A DNA stretch of 64,000 nt. Source: Marinibactrum halimedae (lineage in GTDB: Bacteria; Pseudomonadota; Gammaproteobacteria; Pseudomonadales; Cellvibrionaceae). Under the pieces are notes generated by a model. It saw nothing but the letters and a program-made list of their open reading frames with translations. It was not told the origin of the DNA and did no database searches. The stretch lies in NCBI RefSeq assembly GCF_021234875.1, contig NZ_JAJQVM010000007.1:95893-159892 (forward strand). The letters run 5' to 3'. Positions 16,565 to 25,111 of the stretch are shown here, one piece after another. Every line of letters begins with the position of its first letter. Position 1 is the first letter of the stretch. The position numbers were made by a program, and so were the translations under genes.

Positions 16565-17358
16565 TGAAATTTATTCAGCAGTGTTTGAGAAAACTAGGGA
16601 TGGTGTCGTTGGTGCAGCCACCCGCAGAGGATCATGCCCCAGAGCTTTATGAGATTTTATTATTTAGAACGAAACTTCAATTAGCCCTGCCTAAGTTAAC
16701 CTTACCCCCGTGGGAAGAGTGGGGGAGTATTGGCGGCCCAAATAAAGACTGGCGGCCCTATGTAAATACCAAAGGTAAGCCCCATTACACAAGAGTTGAT
16801 GAGTTGGGCTTTTACGGTATGGGGTTTTACGGTTGTGGTTGGCAGTTGCCGGTTGAAGACGGTGAGCCTGCGGCAGCTCTGCGTCTATTTTTAAGTGCGT
16901 ATACGCCCACCGATGACGACCGACCAAAGTATTCAAATATGATGGACGAGACTGTATCGCTTTCTTGGTTGCAAAATTATTATTCCAATAGGTTGAAGAA
17001 ACCGATTTCCCTTAGTCGGACTACAGAAGGGCATATGGAAATCCTTTCTGAAGAGACAAGTGGTGGTGGCGAGATAGCGTGTGCAGAGGAGTCTGTCAGT
17101 ATTGAGACATCGTTAGTGAATGGTCATACCGTACATCATGTGATGTTGGATGCAAATCATGCCCATTATTGGGTGCCTTTTTCTAAGGTGGATTTGCTGT
17201 ATTTAGAATTCCGAATCACAGGCGATGGCTTGTGGACGCCGGTTACCAGTCGAACTGCTTTAAAAGAAGCCGACCGAATCATGCACGCAATTCTTCCTAC
17301 GTTATCGTTAACCTACCCAGAAAATGAACAGTTGTCCCATCAAAAGGTTATTAAATAG
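16564..17358 (+). CDS. Unrecognised protein, distant third member of the tandem family
   Basis: This 264-residue protein overlaps the preceding gene by one base (TAATG), so translation is coupled. It is more diverged, but its second half keeps the shared pattern: HYWVPFSKVDLLYLEFRITG lines up with FVYFFPISKRHLIVLEMKCE of its neighbour, at a similar distance from the end. There are no membrane segments or signal peptide. Its N-terminal part has a Trp/Pro-rich stretch (LPPWEEWGSIGGPNKDWRPY) not seen in the other two. It closes the cluster, before a strong bidirectional terminator. Function unknown. Confidence 0.75.
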   Translation: MKFIQQCLRKLGMVSLVQPPAEDHAPELYEILLFRTKLQLALPKLTLPPWEEWGSIGGPNKDWRPYVNTKGKPHYTRVDELGFYGMGFYGCGWQLPVEDGEPAAALRLFLSAYTPTDDDRPKYSNMMDETVSLSWLQNYYSNRLKKPISLSRTTEGHMEILSEETSGGGEIACAEESVSIETSLVNGHTVHHVMLDANHAHYWVPFSKVDLLYLEFRITGDGLWTPVTSRTALKEADRIMHAILPTLSLTYPENEQLSHQKVIK

Positions 17359-17410
17359 TCGCTAACAAATCCGGTGTGATTCAAAGAAACCCAGCAGCTG
17401 TAAAAAGAAA

Positions 17411-17434
17411 AAGGCCAGTAAAAATACTGGCCTT
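17411..17434. terminator. Bidirectional terminator between convergent genes
   Basis: AAGGCCAGTA and TACTGGCCTT form a perfect 10-bp stem around an AAAA loop. It lies between the end of the accessory cluster and the end of the minus-strand TonB receptor. Confidence 0.9.
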
Positions 17435-17456
17435 CTTTGATACTACCTAAGTTCGA

Positions 17457-20231
17457 TTAGAACTGATAAGACGCACCGAGGTAAATAGTACGGCCACTGT
17501 TGGTGATGTTGTAAGCACGTTGGAAGCCGGCTTTGCTAGAGTATTGCTGATCGGCTTCATTGGTTAGGTTTGAGCCTTCCAAGGTGATTTTTAATTGATC
17601 GTTTACCTGATAGAACGCGCTCATATCAAAGAAAGTGGTGGGTTTAAAACCACGGAATTCTTCGTCACTTCCATCGCTGGTACGTTGAATGTAGGAACCT
17701 CGATAAGACTGTGCTACACGCACGCCCCAGTTATCTGTTTCGTAATACAACGTTACATTGCTTGAGTGTTCAGATAAGTTCGGGAACGCGGCTGTTTCCA
17801 GTGTTTCGCCATTCGGGTAGTAATTTACTTCACCATCGGCATAGGTGAAGTTACCCATCATACCTAAATTGTTGAATGGCTCTGGTAAGAAATCGAAGTC
17901 ACGCTGTAAGGTAAATTCAACCCCTTCTAAAGTTGCGTCTTCTGCATTGACTGGACGCTGGACATTTACAGGTGTATCTAACGTAATACTGTTATCACCA
18001 GAAAGTGCACGCAGTGTATCCAAATTGATACCGGTTTCAGCAAGGCTCACGGTGCGATCTAAGGTAACGATGTAATCTTCGATGTCTTTACGGTAGAACG
18101 CTAATGCCACATAACCCGCGTTGTCAGCAAAGTACCATTCAGCACCCAAGTCAAAATTGGTGGAAAGGTAGGGATCTAGAGTTGGGTTAGCGCTCTCCAT
18201 TGTCACATCGTCATTGTCTACTTCGATTTCGAGCTCATCTGATAAGCTCGAGTAGGACGGGCGAGTGATGTTTTGGCTTAATGACAAACGCAAAACAATA
18301 TCGTCTGTTGGTTCAAGGGAAACGTTTAATGCGGGCAAAACACCGTCATAAGTATTGTCAATAGAGCCAATGAAGTTACCGTCTTCATCAGATACTTGAG
18401 TATCGGTATCGGTAGTGTAGTAACGCAACCCTACATTTCCTCGTAAGGCCATACTGCCAATATCACGTTGCCATTCGTACTCTATGAAAGCGTTTAACGT
18501 TTCTTCTTCAACGCCATTGACGGAATCTCCGAGAGTGGTGGCGACGTCTAAAGATTGTCCTGTTCGCGCCAACGCATTTTGAACATAAGTGCTGTTCACA
18601 AATTGTCGTGGGTTGACTACGGCCCAATCCAATTGATCGTTATTTGATTGGACGCGGAATAAATCATCATCAATTCCAGCGGCAATATCGGCTAAATCTC
18701 CAAAAGCACCGCCAAAATCATCGCCTTGAAGGTCTCTTAAGCGGTTATTTTGATCGCCTTGCGCTGTGCTATTTTCTAACTGTTTTGCCGCAACCCCAAC
18801 GCGTAAAGTATCTCGATCATCTAAGGCAATATCAGCGCTGAATTTTGCTGTGCTATTCTCGGTTTTATTAAATCGTTTACGCACATCAATTTCTTGCAAC
18901 CAAAACTGCGATGGATCAGTCATATCTTGCCCGTAGGTAAAGCGAGGGCTCATGATGTCTGAATAATCGTAGCGGAAGTCACCCCGAGTTTCGGTATAGA
19001 CTTTTAAACTGTAGGTTTCTAATTCAGAGCTTTCGTAGCCGATTAAACCATGAAGAGTGACGTATTGGTTAAGATTGAAGTTTCCGCTTAACACCACTTG
19101 TTCAAATGTGGTTTCCACGTCTTGAGCACGGCTTTCTACGTTAAAAACGGAGTTAGAGAAATCGGCACCCAGCACTTCATGGGTAATTCCTGCATCGTTA
19201 GTGGGTAGCGCACGTAAATTAACGTTGCTCATGGTGACGTCGCTACCGTAAGGCATTGAACCGTTATTGTTACGCGGGTTGATGTGGTATTCACCACGGT
19301 CGTTATTCAACTCACCGTATAGCGCATCTAAAGTGACATCAAAGACATCGCCTTTGTATTGAAAGGCAGTAGTAATGCCCAAACGCTCTTGGGTATTTTC
19401 CCATACCGATAAGCGGTTACCGCGTGGGGCGATAACTGTACCCTCTTGAAGTGCTTGTAAATCGCTATCACTCACATTTTCGCCAATGATGGTGTCACCC
19501 AATCCACGGCGAGCGGTGGTTCTCCAGCGATAAGTATTTGGTCCTTGCTCAATAGTGTCACGCTCACTGTAAGCGATAGAACCTAGTGCGCCCCAATTGC
19601 CCCAAGTGTTGGAGATTAAAAACGCGGTACGTGGTGCAATGTCATCGGTGTATTCGTTGTCGCCGGCTTGCACAGACAATGCAGAATTAAAGCCTTCTTT
19701 ATCGAATGGCTTAGCAGTGCGTAAGCTGACGTTACCGGCCATGCCACCTTCGTCATCGCTGGCAGAGTAAGATTTGGCAACATCAATACGATTAAATAAT
19801 TCAGAGGCGAAGAGGTTAAAATCGAAAGCTCTGTCGCGGCTGCCTTGGTCACGACTGTCCATGGCGGTATCGGTATTGCCCAATACGTCCATGCCATTAA
19901 GTTGCACCAAAGAGAAGTTGGAATCCAAACCACGAATGGCAATACGACGACCTTCACCGCCATCACGGGTAATGGTAACACCGGGTACACGTTGTAGTGC
20001 TTCAGCCAAGTTTAAATCTGGAAAGTCTGCAATGTCTTCCGCCACAATACTGTCGCGTGTACCAATGGCATCGCGTTTTAAATCTTTACTTTTCAATAAT
20101 GATGAACGAAAGCCTTCAACCACGATTTCTTCAATGGGCTTTTCTTGTGCGCTGGCTTGGCCCGAGATAATAGTAGCAATACAAGCACCCAAAATACTGT
20201 GCTTTGCTAACTGAAAAGAGGTCTTTTGCAT
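17457..20231 (-). CDS. TonB-dependent receptor, Caulobacter/Xanthomonas type
   Basis: This 924-residue outer-membrane receptor has a signal peptide (HSILGACIATIISGQASAQ) and a TonB box region (KPIEEIVVEGFRSSL). The plug contains DFPDLNLAEALQRVPGVTI and RIAIRGLDSNFSLVQLNGM, and the barrel ends in the terminal Phe (YLGASYQF). The EGFRxSL start and the R-x-A-F-D-F-N segment mark the TonB-Xanth-Caul group, which is often linked to oligosaccharide uptake. Members also serve other substrates, and no sugar genes are nearby. The ATG has AGGGA seven bases upstream. It is alone on its transcript. Confidence 0.93.
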   Translation of the reverse strand: MQKTSFQLAKHSILGACIATIISGQASAQEKPIEEIVVEGFRSSLLKSKDLKRDAIGTRDSIVAEDIADFPDLNLAEALQRVPGVTITRDGGEGRRIAIRGLDSNFSLVQLNGMDVLGNTDTAMDSRDQGSRDRAFDFNLFASELFNRIDVAKSYSASDDEGGMAGNVSLRTAKPFDKEGFNSALSVQAGDNEYTDDIAPRTAFLISNTWGNWGALGSIAYSERDTIEQGPNTYRWRTTARRGLGDTIIGENVSDSDLQALQEGTVIAPRGNRLSVWENTQERLGITTAFQYKGDVFDVTLDALYGELNNDRGEYHINPRNNNGSMPYGSDVTMSNVNLRALPTNDAGITHEVLGADFSNSVFNVESRAQDVETTFEQVVLSGNFNLNQYVTLHGLIGYESSELETYSLKVYTETRGDFRYDYSDIMSPRFTYGQDMTDPSQFWLQEIDVRKRFNKTENSTAKFSADIALDDRDTLRVGVAAKQLENSTAQGDQNNRLRDLQGDDFGGAFGDLADIAAGIDDDLFRVQSNNDQLDWAVVNPRQFVNSTYVQNALARTGQSLDVATTLGDSVNGVEEETLNAFIEYEWQRDIGSMALRGNVGLRYYTTDTDTQVSDEDGNFIGSIDNTYDGVLPALNVSLEPTDDIVLRLSLSQNITRPSYSSLSDELEIEVDNDDVTMESANPTLDPYLSTNFDLGAEWYFADNAGYVALAFYRKDIEDYIVTLDRTVSLAETGINLDTLRALSGDNSITLDTPVNVQRPVNAEDATLEGVEFTLQRDFDFLPEPFNNLGMMGNFTYADGEVNYYPNGETLETAAFPNLSEHSSNVTLYYETDNWGVRVAQSYRGSYIQRTSDGSDEEFRGFKPTTFFDMSAFYQVNDQLKITLEGSNLTNEADQQYSSKAGFQRAYNITNSGRTIYLGASYQF

Positions 20232-20638
20232 GTAAATTCCCTAAGTGTTAAATAAAAAAGTACTGTTAATTTAAAAGATTTGACTAAGTAGAAAGTTTTT
20301 AATTATTTTGTAATAAATTAAGTGGATATCAATTTGGCGCAGGTGGTTTTTAAAAAAATCAAGTCTTCGTTATTAAAGTTTTTTTAAAAAATTCCCTGCT
20401 GGTTAAATTCGGCGCCATTATAGATTTTTCGATGTTTCGAAAATATTACAGATAATGATTTGTTGGGTGACTGAATAGTTTTGCTTGTGCGGGATGGCTG
20501 AAAATATCCTTGTAGCCTATTTTATTTTGCGGTGAAGTCTTGGGTCTTCGTTAATAAAGAGGTTTACCTCTTTATTAAGCGCAAAGAGCGTGAAAAGTGG
20601 ATGTGTTTAAAATTTAGGTTGTGATGGGTGACTAAAAT
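20232..20638. other. Intergenic gap upstream of the TonB receptor
   Basis: This AT-rich stretch should carry the receptor promoter. It contains one long inverted repeat (20551-20578) and a lone GATAATGAT half-site at 20451. I see no gene. Confidence 0.5.
20551..20578. repeat. Perfect 12-bp inverted repeat
   Basis: TTAATAAAGAGG and CCTCTTTATTAA are separated by TTTA. No T run follows on either strand, so it may be a protein-binding site or RNA hairpin rather than a terminator. Confidence 0.5.
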
Positions 20639-20664
20639 TTCCGACAGGTGAGCCCATGTCGGAA
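20639..20664 (-). terminator. Terminator at the end of the bat operon
   Basis: TTCCGACA and TGTCGGAA form an 8-bp stem. On the minus strand it is followed by ATTTTAG. It lies 25 bases after the stop of the small secreted protein gene. Confidence 0.6.
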
Positions 20665-20689
20665 TAGAAAACAGAATAAATACGTGGGA

Positions 20690-21070
20690 TTAATTTTTAT
20701 TGATCCTATCGCCCACGCATGTTGAAAAGTCATTGTATAAAATTCCCTCCGCCTTTAAGAGCTCTTGTAGGGAGCATTGCGTGTAATTGATACCCGCCGT
20801 ATCCAAGTCATTTTGAGATGATTTCTCGCTTAAGGGAGCGAGTGTTGTAAGGCAAGCCTTTGAGCTTCGAATCACGTAACCTGAACAGGCGCCAGTGTTG
20901 ACAATATCCGGCCTGATACAGTTTAAAAATTGTGGGTTGTCTTCGCAAAAATAATTGGCTGAAATCTCTGCTATTTCGGTGGGTTCCATCGCCATGGCGA
21001 CGGTTGAAAGTAAAAAAGCCAGTGGTGTAAATAGGCGGTGGTTTTTGTGATTGTGAGTTGCAAGGTTAAT
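20690..21070 (-). CDS. Small secreted cysteine-rich protein, probable ATT start
   Basis: I do not recognise the family. From the ATG at 20995 the protein would lack a signal peptide and a ribosome site. Reading further upstream in the same frame to the stop just before 21083 shows a clear signal peptide. It has a basic/His-rich start (NLATHNHKNHR) and the hydrophobic run LFTPLAFLLSTV, with cleavage after AMA. No ATG, GTG or TTG lies in that extension. A perfect GAGGAGG sits seven bases before an ATT at 21070, so ATT is the best start. That gives about 126 residues; the mature part has six cysteines, fitting three disulfides in the periplasm. It is the last gene of the moxR-bat operon, after batD. 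It could be a partner of the Bat complex (inference). Confidence 0.65.
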   Translation of the reverse strand: MNLATHNHKNHRLFTPLAFLLSTVAMAMEPTEIAEISANYFCEDNPQFLNCIRPDIVNTGACSGYVIRSSKACLTTLAPLSEKSSQNDLDTAGINYTQCSLQELLKAEGILYNDFSTCVGDRINKN

Positions 21071-21077
21071 GATGTGG

Positions 21078-21122
21078 CCTCCTCAGTGAACAAGATTATT
21101 GGTTCAGTTTAGTCCACTGAGG
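21078..21122 (-). promoter_or_regulatory. Hairpin overlapping the Shine-Dalgarno of the small secreted protein
   Basis: On the minus strand CCTCAGTG (21122-21115) pairs perfectly with CACTGAGG (21088-21081). The last four bases of the stem are the first four of the GAGGAGG ribosome site (21084-21078). Folding would therefore hide the ribosome site. There is no T run, so it is not a terminator of batD. Confidence 0.55.
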
Positions 21123-21143
21123 GGAAGGGCAGGTTTATTTCCG

Positions 21144-22907
21144 TTAGGCAGCATTCAAAGCTTGTAATGAATGTGTGTTTGTATTCTGAGCTTTATGATT
21201 GCGAGCCTGCTTGATGGCATCGAGCAGTGCTGAATAATCCACCGCAGGTGTTGAGGAGGGCTCGGATTGGTACAACGTTGCATCGAGTAATTTCAGTATT
21301 TCCCAGGCGGAAGCGTTTAACTTGCCTGCCACATCTTCCAATATCCGGTGAGATTCACTCGGCCATTTGGCATTAGCCCAAGTGATTAGTGCCTCGCGTA
21401 CTGCCTTAGCGTCCCCGGCTTTGCAGTGTTGTTCGAGTGCTTTAAAACATTTCCGTTCGTTGGTTGTGTCTGGGTGTTGAGAAAGGGTTTCTTGATTGAC
21501 CACTAGGCGTGGTTGTTTAAACCACAAATAGGCAAAAAACAGAGCGATAAGAATCGTGATGACATTACTGGCAATTAACAATAAGACAATGCCAGTAGAA
21601 GTAGATGAGCTTCCGACCGACTCAACCGCCTCTGGTGGTGTGATCTCCGATGGTAAGCTGGCGTTGTTCGAGTCGTTATCTGTTGCTGCTTGGGGGAGGT
21701 TAGCGGCGTTCGTACCCGACGTATTCGGGGCGGCTAAAACGGTGATCTTTTTGGCCGGTAGAGTGGTGGTTTCCAGTTGGTCAGTTTGGGTATTCCACCA
21801 CGTAACCGTGAGCGGGGGCAGGGTGTAGTCGCCCGGTTGGGTGGCTACCAGTGCGTGGTTTTGGCTGACGGTGGTCACCATACCCAAGCGACTTTTTTGT
21901 TCGTCGGCTTTTTCGGGCTCTGGGTAATGATTAATGGTATTGGGGTATTGAATGGGAAGTTCCGGTAATTGAGATCCAGACAAGCCGTCAGCGGTAAAGA
22001 CAATCGTACGTGTAATAGGCTCGCCTTGCACAAAATTGGCGCCACCGGGCCATTGCTCTTCCAAGGTAATGGATTTTGCGGGCAACCAATTGGTGTTAGC
22101 TGGGTAGGAAGCTGGTTTGGGCAATACGGTAAGCGATTTACGCTCGGTGCGTAGGCGTCTTATGGCATTGCGGCGATTGTTAAACGGGTCGAATAACGAG
22201 GTAGAGCGTCGGCCTAGCATGATTTCCCAGGTTAAAGGCGGGATTTCCAATTGGCCAGATTGTTGAGGGTAAATGCCATAGACCCACTCGACAATGGCGT
22301 ATTCTCGGCCATCGATGGTGTTGCGATAGCGTTGCTCAGACAGTTGCTCTACTTTGGCGTTGGGGATGTTGAGGTCGTCGCTGGAAATCGAGCCGACAGC
22401 AACGGACGTATGAAAACGCACGTTAACCAAAATTTGTTCTTGTACGTAGGCCTCTTGGGTATCCAGCAACACCTCGATAAACACATCTTTTGCAGTATTA
22501 CCGGCATTGGCTTGCCCTTTATTGACCGTAATTTCGATGGCATCACTGAAATGTTGGCCTAACTGAAAAGAAGGAATTAATAACTTCCCGGTTTCTTTAG
22601 GGGCGATAATTAAATTCCACTCCGTCCACGACTCGCCTCTGCCATTAAAGCTGCGAAATTGATTGCTGCGACTTTGATTCAACACATCAAAGGCGATATC
22701 CAAATCAGAAAAATCCGGGTCGCCATAGTTGGCATTGCCTTTAAAGCGTACGGTCAAATTGAGCGTTTCTTCAATAGACAGTGTGCGGCGATCAACCTCT
22801 GCGCTTAACTCATCAGCATAAGCGGGGTTCACCAAAAGAAAGCAGAGCAGGGCAGTGATGTTAATAAACCGAATTGAGGTGATTAACGGGAAAGAAAAAC
22901 GTTTCAT
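21144..22907 (-). CDS. batD: BatD protein
   Basis: BatD is a membrane-anchored periplasmic protein of the Bat aerotolerance/stress complex. It has a signal peptide (ITALLCFLLVNPAYA), then repeated Ig-like BatD domains opening with SAEVDRRTLSIEETLNLTVRF and including FDVLNQSRSNQFRSFNG, the usual BatD sequence. One membrane span near residues 440-465 (TGIVLLLIASNVITILIALFF) is followed by a helical cytoplasmic tail. Length, 587 residues, is normal. It follows the batB/batC fusion gene by 107 bases, and that gap contains a 15-bp tandem repeat. Operon membership is clear from strand and order. Confidence 0.92.
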   Translation of the reverse strand: MKRFSFPLITSIRFINITALLCFLLVNPAYADELSAEVDRRTLSIEETLNLTVRFKGNANYGDPDFSDLDIAFDVLNQSRSNQFRSFNGRGESWTEWNLIIAPKETGKLLIPSFQLGQHFSDAIEITVNKGQANAGNTAKDVFIEVLLDTQEAYVQEQILVNVRFHTSVAVGSISSDDLNIPNAKVEQLSEQRYRNTIDGREYAIVEWVYGIYPQQSGQLEIPPLTWEIMLGRRSTSLFDPFNNRRNAIRRLRTERKSLTVLPKPASYPANTNWLPAKSITLEEQWPGGANFVQGEPITRTIVFTADGLSGSQLPELPIQYPNTINHYPEPEKADEQKSRLGMVTTVSQNHALVATQPGDYTLPPLTVTWWNTQTDQLETTTLPAKKITVLAAPNTSGTNAANLPQAATDNDSNNASLPSEITPPEAVESVGSSSTSTGIVLLLIASNVITILIALFFAYLWFKQPRLVVNQETLSQHPDTTNERKCFKALEQHCKAGDAKAVREALITWANAKWPSESHRILEDVAGKLNASAWEILKLLDATLYQSEPSSTPAVDYSALLDAIKQARNHKAQNTNTHSLQALNAA

Positions 22908-22933
22908 GTTCGTTTGCCTGGTGGTTCCGTGTT

Positions 22934-22993
22934 GTGCTTGTGTTTTTAGTACTTGTATTTTTAGTACTTGTATTTTCAGTGCTTGCGTTCAAT
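22934..22993. repeat. 15-bp tandem repeat x4 between batB/C and batD
   Basis: Units start at 22934, 22949, 22964 and 22979, with the form GTRCTTGTRTTTTTA; the last is degenerate. They lie in the mRNA just upstream of batD. Confidence 0.7.
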
Positions 22994-23014
22994 GTGCTGG
23001 GTTTATTAGCGAGA

Positions 23015-25111
23015 TTAAAGACGCTCAATCGCATTATTACTGGGGGGTTCCCATTCGCCCGATTGGTACTCCAAGCGTCGTTGACGGTATTGGTGTTTGA
23101 ATTTCTCACGTAATAATCCGCCGGGATTATCCGGAATTTGTTTCAGCCATTGATTGAGCGCTTGTTCCTGTTCGGCGGTTAGGCCATTGGGATTAGGCGC
23201 GGCGGCGGGTATACCATCACTATTGGGTTCACCGTCTTGTGGTTGTTCCTGAGCTCCGGTGACTTGGCCGTCTTCCCCTTGTTCTTGTTCCGTGTCTTGC
23301 TCGTTACCTTGGGCGTAGGGGTTTTGCTCATCCTCCAGTGAAGGTGTGTCTTGTTGGGCGCCAGCGTTTTGTTCTTCACCCTCTTCAGTGGAATCGCTAT
23401 TGCCTTGCTGAGATTGAGCTGGGTCGTTTTGAGACGGCTGATTCTGGGCATTTTCCTGTTGCGATGGGTTTTGTTGATCGCTGCTGTTTTGTTGGCCCTT
23501 TTCAGTGTTGGAGTCGTTACTCTGGGAGCCATCCTGGGAGGGTTGGTTCTCAGATTGGCCATTTTGCGATTGCTGGTTTTCGTTGTTTTGTTGAGAGTCT
23601 TGTTGCTGATTCTGTTGTTGGTTTTGTTGTTGATTCTGTTGCTGATTTTCTTGTTGATCTAAGGCTGCTTGTACTAAATCGCGGTTATATTGCGCGTCTT
23701 CAAAATCGCTTTCTTGAGAAAGGGCTTGGTCGTACGCTTCAATGGCTTCCTTTAAACGGCCACTTTGGGCCAGCGCATTGCCGCGATTGTAGAAATCGCT
23801 TGCGGTGTTGCCGGTAAACCCCTTCAGAGCAGAGTCATAATCGCCATTGTGGTAATCGGCAGCGGCTTTCCATTGAGGGTGGTTGAAGGTATTGGCGGCG
23901 GCATCGTATTCCCCTTGTTCGTAAAGACGCTGGCCTTGCTGATCTTTGGTTTTCCAGAGATTGGTCCAGGTGCTGGAAGACGATGACGATGAAGCCGGGC
24001 TTGGGTCAGGCTCTTGCGCTTTGGTCACGGGAGATTGTGCGGCCATTAACGGCAATAAAAAAAAGAGGCTCAAAATCCAGCCCCGACGAAAGGCGAAGGC
24101 GGCAAAGGGCAGTAGTGCCAAGACTAAATAAGGCCCACGTTCTTCCCAGGCATCAAATTCGCGTTCTACTTCACGGCTGTTTTCGTTTTGACTCAGGGCT
24201 TTGTCGTTGTGGGCTTTGTCGTTGTGGGCGGGGTCAGCTAAGGCGCTAGGAGGTTCGATAAAGCGTTCAATATCGCGATTGTCTCGGCGCAATGGCGAGA
24301 AACGACCGCCATTCTTTAAGGCTAAGGACTTAAGGGTTCGATAATCCACTTTATCGATAATGATATTGCCTCCGCTGTCTTTGGCGAAACTGTCGCCCAT
24401 GGGCACGGGTGCACCGTCTTCGGTGCCGACGGCCAGTACTGATAAAGTATGGCCGGTATTGTCGAGCTTTTTATGGATAGTCGTGATGGCATCGCTGACG
24501 ACGCCGTCGGTTACCAACAGGATTTCGCCTCGGTTGATGTTACTTGCCGACAATAAATCGATGGCTTTTTGAATCCCCATTTCTGTGTTGCTGCCGCGAA
24601 TGGGCATTAACCCTGGTTCTAGGGCCGGGAGTTGGCTGATCAGGGTTTGGGTGTCGTCAGAAAGGGGGGTGACCACGTAGGCTTCGCCGGCGTAAACCAC
24701 TAGGCCGGTTAGCCCTTCTTTTCGTGCTTGCAGTAAATCGTTGAGTTTGAAACGAGAGCGCACCAAGCGACTAGGGCTGACGTCGGTGGCGAGCATCGAG
24801 GGGGACATGTCCCACACGATAACAATGGCCGCTTCGGATTTGATCACCGGTTGTGGCAGTTTTTCCCAGGTGGGGCCAGCCAGTGCCATGGCGCTGATAA
24901 GCCATGCAAGGGCGAGGGCACCCAGTGGCCAGCGCTGAGCTTTCACGGTTTTGCCATCCATCAAGTGTGGGAGCAGGTTGGCATCAATGTATTTCTGCCA
25001 ACTGCCGCCGTCGCCTTGACGTTTAAGCAGCCCCCATATCATGAGCGCTAGCGGCAGAATACTCAGTAGCCACAGTGGGCGAATAAAATGAAAGTCGATC
25101 AATTCATTCAT
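23015..25111 (-). CDS. batB: BatB-BatC fusion: VWA domain plus TPR protein
   Basis: This protein of about 698 residues has N-terminal membrane segments (FIRPLWLLSILPLALMIWGL and a second near residue 60). A von Willebrand A domain follows, with the metal site DMSPS and ILLVTDG. Another membrane pair lies near residues 330-380. TPR repeats come next (RLYEQGEYDAAANTF, ASDFYNRGNALAQSGRLKEA). The last third is a very polar Gln/Asn/Ser/Glu linker of about 150 residues before a conserved end (LNQWLKQIPDNPGGLLREKF) typical of BatC. BatB and BatC are separate in many genomes and fused here. The ATG at 25111 overlaps the stop of batA (ATGA), so translation is coupled; upstream in-frame starts would run back into batA. 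The CAA-rich linker is prone to repeat-number change. Confidence 0.92.
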   Translation of the reverse strand: MNELIDFHFIRPLWLLSILPLALMIWGLLKRQGDGGSWQKYIDANLLPHLMDGKTVKAQRWPLGALALAWLISAMALAGPTWEKLPQPVIKSEAAIVIVWDMSPSMLATDVSPSRLVRSRFKLNDLLQARKEGLTGLVVYAGEAYVVTPLSDDTQTLISQLPALEPGLMPIRGSNTEMGIQKAIDLLSASNINRGEILLVTDGVVSDAITTIHKKLDNTGHTLSVLAVGTEDGAPVPMGDSFAKDSGGNIIIDKVDYRTLKSLALKNGGRFSPLRRDNRDIERFIEPPSALADPAHNDKAHNDKALSQNENSREVEREFDAWEERGPYLVLALLPFAAFAFRRGWILSLFFLLPLMAAQSPVTKAQEPDPSPASSSSSSSTWTNLWKTKDQQGQRLYEQGEYDAAANTFNHPQWKAAADYHNGDYDSALKGFTGNTASDFYNRGNALAQSGRLKEAIEAYDQALSQESDFEDAQYNRDLVQAALDQQENQQQNQQQNQQQNQQQDSQQNNENQQSQNGQSENQPSQDGSQSNDSNTEKGQQNSSDQQNPSQQENAQNQPSQNDPAQSQQGNSDSTEEGEEQNAGAQQDTPSLEDEQNPYAQGNEQDTEQEQGEDGQVTGAQEQPQDGEPNSDGIPAAAPNPNGLTAEQEQALNQWLKQIPDNPGGLLREKFKHQYRQRRLEYQSGEWEPPSNNAIERL

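Noticed and set aside
12298..17358. Calling the cluster a type VI secretion effector module
   Set aside because: No vgrG, hcp, PAAR or adaptor genes or MIX-type motif seen; only general gene order supports it.
20451..20459. GATAATGAT as a Fur box for the TonB receptor
   Set aside because: Only a half-site; the following bases do not match the consensus and it is 220 bases from the start.
20551..20578. 12-bp inverted repeat as a terminator
   Set aside because: AT-rich stem with no T run on either strand; listed as a repeat only.
22861..23109. Small frame with Asn-Thr-Ser repeats between batB/C and batD
   Set aside because: It overlaps the end of batB/C and the start of batD and is explained by the 15-bp tandem repeat.
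23179..23820. Long open frames opposite the BatC linker
   Set aside because: They are antisense to the Gln/Asn-rich low-complexity region, which leaves other frames open by composition.
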